64,000 nt of DNA from Archangium violaceum (GTDB taxonomy: Bacteria; Myxococcota; Myxococcia; Myxococcales; Myxococcaceae): assembly GCF_016859125.1 (NCBI RefSeq), contig NZ_CP069338.1:11163501-11227500 (forward strand), in the 5' to 3' direction. Below are positions 25,943 through 34,411 of the stretch, piece by piece. The notes beneath the pieces are model-generated. The model did no database searches. It saw only the letters and a program-made list of their open reading frames with translations, and had not been told where the DNA came from. Position 1 is the stretch's first letter, and the number at the start of each line of letters is the position of its first letter. The position numbers and the translations under genes are program-made.

Positions 25943-26438
25943 GCGAGGGCCCCCCAGCCGTCATGGCGAACTGCCGCATCAGAGACAAAACGTGGCCGGT
26001 TCCGTCTTCACCCTGGCTCCTGATGTGGATTGGACTTGCCTCTCCGCCAGGGTGTTCGGCCTACCGGCCCGCACCTTCCATAACCCGTTGTTGTTCTTGC
26101 TCTCCGAGAGTCGCACCTCCGACGTCTGCTGGAAAGATTCGACCCATCCATACCACCCGGCGCACCCACCGTGCGACCGAGGCTTCCCACGAATGTTCAT
26201 CTAAATGGCTTACGTCTAGTCCCGAGCCACGCCAATTTGCCGTTGAGTGTGCACGGCAATACCCAAAATTCCGGGAGGTGTTGGCTGCTGGTCGATTGCG
26301 TGCGCCTTCGATGGAAGGGCTGGCGGACAGGGAGCGGCCTCGCGGTGCCGCTGCTTGTACGACTTCACCCCCGCTCTACCCTGCATGTGGGGGCCGCACT
26401 TCAAGCAGGTGCGACCCGAGCACAAGGAGGGAAATGTC
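25943..26438. other. Divergent intergenic region, LuxR regulator / hsp20
   Basis: 496 bases with reduced GC, no convincing coding frame, no CIRCE element and no clear sigma-54 or heat-shock promoter by eye. It contains TTGCCGT (26237-26243) and ACGGCAA (26253-26259), a 7-bp inverted repeat with 9-base spacer that may be an operator for the small heat-shock gene. Confidence 0.4.
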
Positions 26439-26951
26439 ATGGCAGATCTTCCAGTGCGTCGTGGAGGTGGAACGTCTCCAGTGGCTCGGTGGACGCGCGG
26501 ATTCGATCCGTTCGAGCAGATGAGGGAATTGATGGGGTTCGATCCCATCGAGCAGATGGGCCGCATCGTGGGCGGCGGCGAGCCGTCGTGGAACTTCATC
26601 CCGGCCTTCGAGGTGAAGGAGACGAAGGACTCCTACATCTTCAAGGCGGACCTGCCAGGCGTGAAGGAGGACGACCTGGAAATCACCCTCACGGGGGACC
26701 GCCTCACCATCAGCGGGAAGCGGGAGACGGAGCAGCGGGAGGAGTCGGATCGCTTCTACGCCTACGAACGGAGCTTCGGCTCCTTCAGCCGCTCGTTCAC
26801 CCTGCCCGAGGGCGTGGACGTGGAGCACTGCAACGCCGAGCTGAAGGACGGAGTGCTCCACCTGCGGTTGCCCAAGCTGCCCGAGGTGCAGCCCAAGCGC
26901 ATCCAGGTGGGCACCGGCGACGCCGACAAGCAGGGCAAGGTGAAGGCCTGA
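26439..26951 (+). CDS. Small heat-shock protein Hsp20
   Basis: 170 residues. The alpha-crystallin domain (about 55-150) shows FEVKETKDSYIFKADLPGVK, LTISGKRE, and the closing AELKDGVLHLRLPK (A-x-x-x-x-G-V-L). The N-terminal arm has two repeats, FDPFEQMRELMG and FDPIEQMGR, which usually mediate oligomer assembly. It holds unfolding proteins in an ATP-independent way. AAGGAGG lies 8 bases before the ATG at 26439. Convergent with the DUF2267 gene. Confidence 0.92.
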   Translation: MADLPVRRGGGTSPVARWTRGFDPFEQMRELMGFDPIEQMGRIVGGGEPSWNFIPAFEVKETKDSYIFKADLPGVKEDDLEITLTGDRLTISGKRETEQREESDRFYAYERSFGSFSRSFTLPEGVDVEHCNAELKDGVLHLRLPKLPEVQPKRIQVGTGDADKQGKVKA

Positions 26952-27026
26952 GCCCTTCGAAGAACGACGAAAGCACGACGAACGACGAGGGGGCTGGACG
27001 TGAGGAGCCAGCCCCCTCGTCACGTC

Positions 27027-27500
27027 TCAGATGGCGCGCTGCCACAGCTCGCGCAGGTCGGAGGGCAGCTGGCCGATGACGTCCTCGATCTCCCCTTCGG
27101 AGACCTGATCCCTCACCGCGGAGAAGACGGCGCGGATCTTCCGCTCGGCCTCGGCGGCGTCCACGCCCAGGTCCTCGGACACCATCTGGATGAAGCCGTC
27201 CCTGCCGAACTTGCTGGCCGGCTTGCCCACGTGCCGCTCGCACCGCACCAGCAGTTCCTGCAGCTTGCCAGGAAGCTGGGCTTCCAGGTGCGCCGCCTCC
27301 TCGCCGAAGAGCCGCTGCTCCAGCACGCAGAGGACCGAGACCGCGGCACGCTCCGCCTCTTCCTCGTTCATCGAGCCGATGACCGCGAGATTGCTCAGGA
27401 AGGCCTTGTAGGTCTGGTTGCGCCGGGTCTCGCTGCGTTGCTCGCGCCGTGCCTGGAGATCCTTGTCGATGTTCATTCCGGTCCGATCCGTGTCCGCCAT
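27027..27500 (-). CDS. DUF2267 protein
   Basis: 157 residues, nearly all helical and acidic. Two repeats of the DUF2267 type are visible: LEQRLFGEEAAHLEAQLPGK and the later VIGQLPSDLRELW, each with Leu-Pro-x-x-Leu. The start is set by GGAGGCTCAC-ATG. Function of the family is unknown; members often occur with stress proteins, here next to hsp20. Divergent from the RDD gene. Confidence 0.82.
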   Translation of the reverse strand: MADTDRTGMNIDKDLQARREQRSETRRNQTYKAFLSNLAVIGSMNEEEAERAAVSVLCVLEQRLFGEEAAHLEAQLPGKLQELLVRCERHVGKPASKFGRDGFIQMVSEDLGVDAAEAERKIRAVFSAVRDQVSEGEIEDVIGQLPSDLRELWQRAI

Positions 27501-27656
27501 GTGAGCCTCCCTCGGATGTGGGTGTTTCCACCGTTGTCCCCATGACCTTGGCCACGCCCCGGTTGGACGTGCAGCGGGGGGGGCGCGGATGGGGCTCCCC
27601 CTCCTGGCACGACGAGGGGCGGCCCTGCGGGCGCGTTCCGGGTAAGCTCCCGGTGA

Positions 27657-28421
27657 ATGGATTCCGCCGCTTCTCCGAGCCTCGATGTCGCCACGCCCGA
27701 GCGGGTGTCGCTCTCGCTGCCCGTGGCCGGCATCGGCTACCGATGCCTCGCCTACCTGGCAGACCTCTGCCTCCTCTTCCTCTTCTGGATCGTCGCCTAC
27801 TTCACCTTCACCCTGATGGTGAGCGACGTGCTGGGCTTCCTGAAGGGGCTGTCCGGCTTCACGCGGACCCTGATGGTGGTGGGGGTGTTCGCCACCCAGT
27901 GGGTGTACTGGACATTGGCCGAGGTGCTCATGGGCGGGCAGACGCCGGGCAAGCGCCTCGTCGGCATCCGGGTGGTGCGCGTGGATGGCTCGCCCGTGGG
28001 CGTGCTGGAGAGCGCGGTGCGCAACCTGGTGCGGCTGGTGGACTCCCTCCCCTTCGTCTACGCCATCGGGATCCTCAGCGTGCTGCTGACGCGCCAGCAC
28101 CAGCGGTTGGGGGACATCCTCGCCGGCACCCTGCTGGTGCGCGAGGAGCGGATCGATCTGGACAAGTACACGACCCCCGCCACCGAGGCATCCGCCGTGC
28201 CCGCGCCTGCCGGCTCCGTGCGGCTCGCCTCGGAGGACCTGGAGCTCATCCTCTCCTTCCTCACCCGGGCGCCAGGGCTCGAGCCCGCGGCCCGGACGCG
28301 CCTGGGGACGAAGCTGGTGGAACGGTATGGAGGGCTCGACGAGGCGGAGCGCGCCGCCGTGCTCGCCTCGCCCGCGACGATCGAGGCCTTCCTGAGGGCC
28401 CGCGTCCAGACGGAGCGCTGA
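27657..28421 (+). CDS. RDD-family membrane protein
   Basis: 254 residues with three to four membrane helices in the first 145 residues and the RDD motif residues (YRCLAYLADL near 28; TPGKRLVGIRVVRVDGSP near 100; RNLVRLVDSLPF). The C-terminal 90 residues are cytoplasmic and helical (LELILSFLTRAPGLEP). RDD proteins are implicated in ion or metabolite transport or tolerance. The stop is one base before the SpoIIM-like gene, a pairing seen widely in bacteria and so probably a complex. Confidence 0.88.
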   Translation: MDSAASPSLDVATPERVSLSLPVAGIGYRCLAYLADLCLLFLFWIVAYFTFTLMVSDVLGFLKGLSGFTRTLMVVGVFATQWVYWTLAEVLMGGQTPGKRLVGIRVVRVDGSPVGVLESAVRNLVRLVDSLPFVYAIGILSVLLTRQHQRLGDILAGTLLVREERIDLDKYTTPATEASAVPAPAGSVRLASEDLELILSFLTRAPGLEPAARTRLGTKLVERYGGLDEAERAAVLASPATIEAFLRARVQTER

Positions 28422-28422
28422 C

Positions 28423-29400
28423 GTGGCCGCGCCCCTGCCCGCCTTCGTCGCCCGCCGCCGCCCCGACTGGGACGCGCTGAAGGACCTGCTCGACCGGCAG
28501 CGCGCGGGCTCCCTGCGCCTGGAGGAGCTGCGCACGCTCGATGTCCTCTACCGCCGGGCGGCCTCGGATCTGGCGCTCGCGCAGACGTTCTACGCGGGCA
28601 CGGACGTGCACCGCTTCCTCAACCAGCTGTGCGGCCAGGCCTACGCCGCCATCTACCAGCCACCTCGCGAGCGGTTGGCCTCCACCCTGGCCTTCTTCCG
28701 CCACGACTTCCCGCGAGCCCTGCGCGCCAACGGCGCCTTCGTGGCCGCCAGCGCGGGCCTCTTCCTGCTCGGCATCCTCCTGGGAGCGGTGGTGGTGCTG
28801 CTGGAGCCGCGGGGCGCGGAGCTGCTCGTCCCCGAGAACCTGCGCGACTCCATCGCCCGGAAGGAGATGTGGACGGACGGCATCCTCTCGGTGTCGCCGC
28901 CCAACGCGGTGGCCTCGGGCATCGCCACCAACAACCTCACGGTGCTCATCGTCACCTTCGCCTCGGGCCTGTTGCTGGGGCTGGGCACGGTCTTCGCGCT
29001 GCTCAACAACGGCGTGCACCTGGGCTCGGTGGCCGCGCTGTGCGTGCACGAGGGCATGGGCCCCAAGTTGTTCGACTTCATCGCCGCCCACGGGCCCGTG
29101 GAGCTGTCCATCATCGTCATCGCCGGCGGCGCGGGGCTCATGGTGGGCCAGGCCCTCATCGACCCCGGCGAGCTGCCCCGAGCACAGGCCCTGGCTCGGC
29201 GGGGGCGCGAGGCCGTGAAGCTCGTGCTCGGCTGCGCGCCCTTCCTCGCCCTCATCGCCGTGGTGGAGGGCTTCGTGTCCCCCGGTGATTTCTTCCCCTC
29301 GTGGGTGAAGGGACTGCTGGGCCTGGCGCTCGGGGCCTTCTTCTGGCTCTACCTGCTGCGCGCCGGCAGGGGCGAGGCCACGTCCCGCGGAGTCTCCTGA
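28423..29400 (+). CDS. SpoIIM/DUF95-family membrane protein
   Basis: 325 residues. A cytoplasmic N-terminal helical part (1-100, LRTLDVLYRRAASDLALAQ) is followed by five or six membrane helices with the family block NNLTVLIVTFASGLLLGLGT and LLNNGVHLG. Known homologues include SpoIIM of Bacillus, but most occur in non-sporulators beside RDD, MoxR and DUF58 genes; only RDD is here. GTG start one base after the RDD stop. Its last 52 bases overlap the convergent nitrilase gene. Confidence 0.87.
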   Translation: MAAPLPAFVARRRPDWDALKDLLDRQRAGSLRLEELRTLDVLYRRAASDLALAQTFYAGTDVHRFLNQLCGQAYAAIYQPPRERLASTLAFFRHDFPRALRANGAFVAASAGLFLLGILLGAVVVLLEPRGAELLVPENLRDSIARKEMWTDGILSVSPPNAVASGIATNNLTVLIVTFASGLLLGLGTVFALLNNGVHLGSVAALCVHEGMGPKLFDFIAAHGPVELSIIVIAGGAGLMVGQALIDPGELPRAQALARRGREAVKLVLGCAPFLALIAVVEGFVSPGDFFPSWVKGLLGLALGAFFWLYLLRAGRGEATSRGVS

Positions 29401-30350
29401 CGGAGGAACGTCGTCACGGGCCGCTCGCGCTCGTCCACCTCCAGGCGGAAGATGTCCGGCCGCGCGTAGTGGCCGCAGGGATCGAAGTCGAGCCGCGCGC
29501 GCGTCAGCAGGCCGAGGTCGAGGTCGGCCGTCAGCACCCCCTCCTCGTTCCACAGGGGACCGGCGAGCACCTCACCGAAGGGCGAGATGATGACGCTGCC
29601 CCCCCGGGACAGGACGTGGGGCGCGTCCGCGGGGAGGGCCTCCTCGCGCAGGACTTCCTCCGGGTACATGTCGCGGGTGACGAACTGGTTGCACCCGAGC
29701 ACGAAGCACCTGCCCTCGCTGCCGATGTGGCGCATGGTGGCCTGCCACGTGTCGCGGCTGTCGGCGGTCGGGGCGAGATAGATGTCGACCCCCTTGGCGT
29801 ACATCGCCGCCCGGGCGAGCGGCATGTAGTTCTCCCAGCAGATGAGCCCGCCGAGCCGGCCGAAGGGCGTGTCCACCGTGGAGAGCGTGCTGCCATCGCC
29901 CTCGCCCCAGATGAGCCGCTCGGAGCCGGTGGGCTTGAGCTTGCGGTGCTTCGCGAGCAGCACGCCGTCGGGCCCGAAGTAGAGCTGCGTGCAGTAGAGC
30001 GTCCCACGCGTGGGGCGATCCCGCTCGATGACGCCGATGGAGAGGTAGACGCAGTGCTCGCGAGCGATTCCGCCGAGGCGCTCGATCGCCGGGCCGGGGA
30101 GCTCGACGGACTGCTCGTTGTAGAGCTGCCACAGGCGCCGGCCGGCCTCGCTGCGGCTGCCCACGATGAAGCCGAAGCCGAGTCCCCGGGGATAGGCCGG
30201 GATGAACGCCTCGGGAAAGAGCACGAGGCGCGCGCCGGTACCGGCGGCACGGGCGGTCCACGAGGCGACACGGGAGAGTGTTCCCTCGAGGTCGAAGAGC
30301 GCGGGAGCGGCCTGGACGACCGCGACACGAACCTGCTGGGCATGAGACAT
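29349..30350 (-). CDS. Nitrilase (aliphatic nitrilase/cyanide hydratase type)
   Basis: 333 residues with the complete catalytic triad: Glu47 (FPEAFIP), Lys137 (HRKLKPTGSER) and Cys171 (LICWENYMP). The RLIWGEGDG and FDPCGHYARPDIF blocks place it with true nitrilases, which convert nitriles to the acid and ammonia, rather than with amidases. Active forms are usually helical filaments. Start ATG at 30350. Its 3' end overlaps the SpoIIM gene on the other strand by 52 bases. Upstream lie the REP-like palindromes. Substrate not evident. Confidence 0.92.
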   Translation of the reverse strand: MSHAQQVRVAVVQAAPALFDLEGTLSRVASWTARAAGTGARLVLFPEAFIPAYPRGLGFGFIVGSRSEAGRRLWQLYNEQSVELPGPAIERLGGIAREHCVYLSIGVIERDRPTRGTLYCTQLYFGPDGVLLAKHRKLKPTGSERLIWGEGDGSTLSTVDTPFGRLGGLICWENYMPLARAAMYAKGVDIYLAPTADSRDTWQATMRHIGSEGRCFVLGCNQFVTRDMYPEEVLREEALPADAPHVLSRGGSVIISPFGEVLAGPLWNEEGVLTADLDLGLLTRARLDFDPCGHYARPDIFRLEVDERERPVTTFLRQETPRDVASPLPARSR

Positions 30351-30400
30351 GCGGCGGAAGATAGGCCAACGTCGCGGACCCGGTGAACACCGTGGATATC

Positions 30401-30433
30401 CCCTCTCCCCCTGGGAGAGGGCCAGGGTGAGGG
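30401..30433 (+). repeat. REP-like palindrome, left unit
   Basis: A 33-base unit: CCCTCTCCC-CCT-GGGAGAGGG followed by a GGGTGAGGG tail. It is repeated in opposite orientation at 30519-30552. This CCCTCTCCC/GGGAGAGGG-GGGTGAGGG design resembles repetitive extragenic palindromes common in proteobacteria. Confidence 0.7.
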
Positions 30434-30518
30434 TATGTCCCTTCCCGTGTTCCTGAATGGGAATGGGGACCCGCGGCGCTTCTCGATGGGTCTCCGTCCG
30501 CGACCACGGTGACGACGA

Positions 30519-30552
30519 CCCTCACCCCCCGCCCTCTCCCAGAGGGAGAGGG
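30519..30552 (-). repeat. REP-like palindrome, right (inverted) unit
   Basis: A 34-base unit, on the minus strand CCCTCTCCC-TCT-GGGAGAGGG plus GGGGGGTGAGGG, inverted relative to the left unit with 85 bases between. The pair would form a long cruciform (REPIN/BIME-like). It lies just past the stop of the minus-strand DUF92 fusion gene and may also act as its terminator. Confidence 0.7.
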
Positions 30553-30561
30553 AGCACCGCA

Positions 30562-31998
30562 CTACGCCCAGAAGGCCAGCAGCGCTCCCGCGGCGGTGGC
30601 CACCACGTTGACGGTGTCATTGCCCAACCAGGAGAAGCCCCGGAGGGGCCTCGCGGGCCGGCCGCAGCGGTGCACCCTTCGCTCGGTCTCGCGCGAACAG
30701 GCGTCACACCAGCGCACGTCCTGCACCGTGGCGCCCAGGAAGCTGTCCACCAGGGAGCCCACCACCCCGGCCAGCACGAGCCAGGGGACGAGCGACCACC
30801 GCGCCCCGGCGAGCGCGGCCACCAGGCCAACGAAGGCGGCGCCCGCCGTGGCGGCCAGCATCCCGGCTCCCGACACTGCTCCGGACGTGCCCGGCGGTAC
30901 CTGCCGCAGCGTGGTGACCAGCCGCGGTGGCGAGCGCGAGAGGACACCCAGCTCGGTGGCCCACGTATCCGCGTTCGCGGCGACCAGGGCCCCCAGCATG
31001 GCCAGGGCGTAGCGCTGCTCTCCCGTGGTGCCCAGCAACACCGCCGCCAGCGCGGCCACGCCGCCATTGGCCAGTGCCTGTCCCAGGTCTCGCGTCCCCG
31101 TCTTGGCGTACTCCGCCTCCACGCCAGCCTTCCGGGCGCGGAAGGTCTTGGAGAGCGCGCTGGAGGAGATGAAGAAGCCGAGCAGGGCCGCCGTCCCCAC
31201 CGCGCCCGCCAGCCCGAAGACGGGCGTGCCCACGAGGATGGCACCCAGCACCCCGCTCGGGCTCAGCGAGCCCCGGGCCCAGGACGCCACGCCGATGACG
31301 AGCGCCACCACCGAGCCCACGCCCAGGCCCCACGCGTGCGCGGGCGGAACCAGGTAGAGAACGGCCCCCGCGGCCAGCGGCACCCAGAGGTTGTCCCGGC
31401 CCTTGGTCCCGAGCGCCTCGACACACGTCGCCACCACGGCGCACAGCGCGGCCAGCGGCACCTTCGGCATGTCCGGCGCGACGCCCGGCATCCACGTCAA
31501 CGTGGCCAGCACGGCCACGAAGGTGCCAGCGCACATGGCCAGCGAGCCCTCCAGGCTCTTGTGCTCCCCACCGAGTGTCTCGTAGCGATGACGTCCGAAA
31601 CGCCGGCCCACCAGCGAGGCCAGGGCATCTCCCACGGTCATGGCCATGACACCGCCCGCCGCGACCGCGGGCCTGTCCCACGCCAGCCACACCAGCGCCG
31701 AGAAGGCCACCGGGAACCAGACCGTGCCCAGGTTGTCGGGCTCCGTCTCCACCGACTTCAGCAGGCGCTTGCGGTGGATGAGCCAGTTGGCCACCACCGC
31801 CGTCAGCGAGGGCACCACGGCCAGCGCCCGGTTCTCGAAGAGCCCCAGCGCGCCGAGGATCCAGAACCCCACGCTCACGTGGATGACCTTGCGCGCGAGC
31901 TCGCGCGACAGGCCCAGCCGCAGGGCTCCCTCACCCGCGAGCACGCAGACTCCGATATACCCGTAGGCCCAGAGGAGCGCCTGCATGTCCTGGCTCAT
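30562..31998 (-). CDS. Two-domain polyprenol-kinase-like/DUF92 membrane protein
   Basis: 478 residues with about 11-13 membrane helices. The first half (1-215) resembles dolichol/phytol kinases and CDP-diglyceride synthetase-like proteins: RKVIHVSVGFWIL, MAMTVGDALASLVGRRFG, HKSLEGSLAM. The second half (about 225-478) is DUF92/TMEM19-like: FFISSSALSKTFRARK, ANADTWATELGVLS, GVVGSLVDSFLGATVQ, plus a CDAC...HRC possible metal site. In plants and cyanobacteria the separate homologues VTE5 and VTE6 phosphorylate phytol to phytyl-phosphate and then to the diphosphate. A fused protein could do both steps on an isoprenoid alcohol; this is inference. Single gene, followed by REP-like repeats. Confidence 0.8.
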   Translation of the reverse strand: MSQDMQALLWAYGYIGVCVLAGEGALRLGLSRELARKVIHVSVGFWILGALGLFENRALAVVPSLTAVVANWLIHRKRLLKSVETEPDNLGTVWFPVAFSALVWLAWDRPAVAAGGVMAMTVGDALASLVGRRFGRHRYETLGGEHKSLEGSLAMCAGTFVAVLATLTWMPGVAPDMPKVPLAALCAVVATCVEALGTKGRDNLWVPLAAGAVLYLVPPAHAWGLGVGSVVALVIGVASWARGSLSPSGVLGAILVGTPVFGLAGAVGTAALLGFFISSSALSKTFRARKAGVEAEYAKTGTRDLGQALANGGVAALAAVLLGTTGEQRYALAMLGALVAANADTWATELGVLSRSPPRLVTTLRQVPPGTSGAVSGAGMLAATAGAAFVGLVAALAGARWSLVPWLVLAGVVGSLVDSFLGATVQDVRWCDACSRETERRVHRCGRPARPLRGFSWLGNDTVNVVATAAGALLAFWA

Positions 31999-32043
31999 GG
32001 CGGCCGATTGTAGTCGGCCCCCGTGCCCACGGGTGACGCCGCT

Positions 32044-32562
32044 CTACCGGCTCCGCGCCGGCAGCACCGAGGCCTCGCGCGTCGTCGAGCCGGCCTCGAG
32101 GGCCTCGATCCGCTTGCGCTGACGGTGGCGGAGGATCTTCTCGTACGCCACGTTCAGCTCGCGCATCTTCGCCTCCGAGCCACCCCGGTCCGGGTGCCGC
32201 TCCAGCGCCAGCTCGCGGAAGCGCGCCCGCACCACGTCGGGAGGATCCAACGGCGACACCCCGAGCACCCGGTACGGATCCTGCTCGTCGATCGCCGCCA
32301 GCCAGGCCTCCAGCCGGTCCTTCACCGCGATGAAGCGCTCGTCCTCCCCGGTCTTCTCCTTCACCGGGTGCGTGCGCATCTTCGCGTCCGCCTTGAAGAC
32401 CTCGGTATAGGTGCTCGACACCCAACGGTGACACGAGCCGCACCGGAAGTACTTGACCCGTGGCCCCGCGTGGCCGGTCATCCGCACACCACAGTGGGTG
32501 CACTCGACCTCCACGTTCTCGAGGGTCCGCCAGTTCCAGTTCGTCGCAGCCGCCGCGCTCAT
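32044..32562 (-). CDS. Zinc-ribbon J-domain protein
   Basis: 172 residues. An N-terminal zinc-ribbon-like region (CTHCGVRM ... FRCGSCHRW, about 21-47), a linker, then a J domain (94-150) with DPYRVLGVSPLDPPDVVRAR and the essential HPD in LERHPDRGG. J domains stimulate DnaK ATPase; the ribbon probably picks the client or binds nucleic acid. Basic tail (RHRQRKRIEAL). It is divergent from proC (162-base gap). Confidence 0.85.
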   Translation of the reverse strand: MSAAAATNWNWRTLENVEVECTHCGVRMTGHAGPRVKYFRCGSCHRWVSSTYTEVFKADAKMRTHPVKEKTGEDERFIAVKDRLEAWLAAIDEQDPYRVLGVSPLDPPDVVRARFRELALERHPDRGGSEAKMRELNVAYEKILRHRQRKRIEALEAGSTTREASVLPARSR

Positions 32563-32724
32563 GGGTTGCTCCCGACCTCTCTCCGCTCAGGCGCTACAGG
32601 CCCGTAGCGGGTGTCAAGGTCCCACGATCCGATCTCCCGTCAAGAAATTGTCGACCCGACGTTCGAGGCGAAATCGCCCCACACGGGCCGTCCGGGCGGC
32701 TCCATTTCACGGTAAATCGAGAGG

Positions 32725-33552
32725 ATGCTCGAACGGACCATCGCATTCCTCGGCGCCGGCAACATGGCCGAGGCGCTCATCAAGGGGCTGCTGCGCGCCG
32801 GCACCGCGCGGCCCGAATCCCTCATCGCCACCGGACGCCGCTCGGAGCGGCTGGAGACGCTGCAGCGGACGTACGGGGTGCGCACCACCCTGGACAACCT
32901 GGCCGCCGCGCGCGAGGCGGACGTGGTGGTGCTCTCCGTCAAGCCGCAGGCGCTGGACAAGGTGCTCGTCCAGGTGGCCCCCGAGGTGGATCCGCACAAG
33001 CTGGTCATCTCCGTGGCGGCGGGCGTGCCCATCGCGGCCATGGAGCGGCGGCTGGGCGCCGGGGCGCGCATCATCCGCACCATGCCCAACACCCCCTCCC
33101 TGGTGGGCGCGGGCGCCTGCGCGCTGTCCCGGGGCGAGCACGCCAGCGAGGAGGACCTGGCGGTGGCCACCCGCATCTTCCAGTCCGTGGGCACCACCAC
33201 CGTGGTGGACGAGAACCTGCTGGACGCCGTCACCGGCCTGTCCGGTAGCGGCCCCGCCTACATCTTCCTCATCATCGAGGCGCTCTCGGACGCGGGCGTG
33301 AAGGTGGGACTCCCCCGCTACACCGCGCTCAAGCTGGCCGCCCAGACGGTGTTGGGCAGTGCACAACTGCTCATCGAGACGGGCTCCCACCCCGGCCAGC
33401 TCAAGGATCAGGTGACGAGTCCGGGCGGCACGGCGATCGCTGGCCTGCATACCCTGGAGGCAGGCGGGCTGCGCACCACCCTCATCAACGCCGTGGAGGC
33501 AGCCACCCGCCGGGCCCGGGAGCTGGGGGACCAGTTCCTGGAGAAGTCCTAG
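32725..33552 (+). CDS. proC: Pyrroline-5-carboxylate reductase
   Basis: 275 residues. NAD(P) Rossmann motif FLGAGNMAEALIKGLL at the N-terminus, VSVAAGVPI and RTMPNTPSLVGAGA in the middle, and the C-terminal dimerisation block with GLSGSGPAYIFLIIEAL and DQVTSPGGTAIAGLHTLE. Catalyses the last step of proline synthesis in the cytoplasm. Length is normal. DivIVA follows after 21 bases on the same strand, as in many bacteria (proC-yggT-divIVA-yggU neighbourhood), so co-transcription is likely. Confidence 0.95.
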   Translation: MLERTIAFLGAGNMAEALIKGLLRAGTARPESLIATGRRSERLETLQRTYGVRTTLDNLAAAREADVVVLSVKPQALDKVLVQVAPEVDPHKLVISVAAGVPIAAMERRLGAGARIIRTMPNTPSLVGAGACALSRGEHASEEDLAVATRIFQSVGTTTVVDENLLDAVTGLSGSGPAYIFLIIEALSDAGVKVGLPRYTALKLAAQTVLGSAQLLIETGSHPGQLKDQVTSPGGTAIAGLHTLEAGGLRTTLINAVEAATRRARELGDQFLEKS

Positions 33553-33573
33553 GTCTGTCCTATACTGGGGTGC

Positions 33574-34101
33574 ATGAAGATCACCCCGCTCGACATCCGG
33601 CAGAAGCGCTTCGAGACGGCCCTGCGCGGCTTCTCGAAGCGCGAGGTGGAAGCCTTCCTGGAGCTCATCGCCGGTGAGTTCGAGGAGGTGGTGAAGGAGA
33701 ACATCTCCCTGAAGGAGGAGCTCAAGCGCACCCAGCTCAAGCTGGAGCAGCACCTGGAGCGCGAGCGCACCCTGCAGGAGACGATGGTCACCGCCCAGCG
33801 CATCAGCGAGGACATGAAGGCCGCCGCCAAGAAGGAAGCGGAGATCATCCTCGCGGACGCCGAGCACCAGGCGGAGAAGATCGTCCACGGCGCGCACCAG
33901 CGGCTGGTGCAGGTCGTCGAGGACATCAACGAGCTCAAGCGCCAACGCGCCCAGTTCGAGTCCCAGGTGAAGTCCGTGGTGGAGGCGCACCAGAAGCTGC
34001 TGGAGACGTTCAGCGGGCGCACCTTCGCCGACAAGGACTACGCGCGCGTCGAGGACAACGTGGCCTACCTCACGCAGAAGAAGGCCCAGAACGCCGAGTA
34101 G
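33574..34101 (+). CDS. DivIVA-domain coiled-coil protein
   Basis: 175 residues. The N-terminal DivIVA motif is clear (KITPLDIRQKRFETALRGFS, KREVEAFLELIAGEFEE), followed by a coiled coil to about residue 150 rich in Glu, Lys and Ala. DivIVA proteins bind curved membranes at poles or septa and recruit partners in growth and division. In Gram-negative myxobacteria its partners are not established. It is between proC and a YggU gene that starts 3 bases after its stop. Confidence 0.9.
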   Translation: MKITPLDIRQKRFETALRGFSKREVEAFLELIAGEFEEVVKENISLKEELKRTQLKLEQHLERERTLQETMVTAQRISEDMKAAAKKEAEIILADAEHQAEKIVHGAHQRLVQVVEDINELKRQRAQFESQVKSVVEAHQKLLETFSGRTFADKDYARVEDNVAYLTQKKAQNAE

Positions 34102-34104
34102 CCC

Positions 34105-34404
34105 GTGGCCGCCTCCTGGCTCAAGGAAGTGCCCGGCGCGGTGGAGCTGGCCGTGCTGGTGCAACCCCGGGCCTCGCGCACCCGCGTGGTGGGCGAGCAC
34201 GATGGGATGCTGAAGCTCCAGCTCGCCGCCCCACCCGTGGACGGTGAGGCCAACGCGGCCCTGCTCGAGTTCCTGGCGAAGCAGCTCGGTGTGCCGAGGC
34301 GGCAGGTGACGCTGGTGGCGGGTGACGCCTCGCGTCGAAAACGGGTCCGTGTCGAGGGACTTGGCGCCGCGGCGGTCGAGGCTGTTATGTCTCTGGGCAC
34401 GTGA
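34105..34404 (+). CDS. YggU/DUF167-family protein
   Basis: 99 residues, complete for the family: VELAVLVQPRASRTRVVG, DGMLKLQLAAPPVDGEAN, LGVPRRQVTLVAGDASRRKR. Conserved small cytoplasmic protein of unknown biochemical role, usually found beside proC/yggT/divIVA genes as here. GTG start 3 bases after the DivIVA stop. Confidence 0.92.
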   Translation: MAASWLKEVPGAVELAVLVQPRASRTRVVGEHDGMLKLQLAAPPVDGEANAALLEFLAKQLGVPRRQVTLVAGDASRRKRVRVEGLGAAAVEAVMSLGT

Positions 34405-34411
34405 GGCCCCC

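Noticed and set aside
25941-26204. 87-codon plus-strand frame upstream of hsp20
   Set aside because: No SD, mixed codon bias, no recognisable domain; overlaps the start of the LuxR gene.
25943-26438. CIRCE or sigma-54 promoter for hsp20
   Set aside because: No TTAGCACTC/GAGTGCTAA element, and GG/GC spacing of the nearest sigma-54-like match is wrong.
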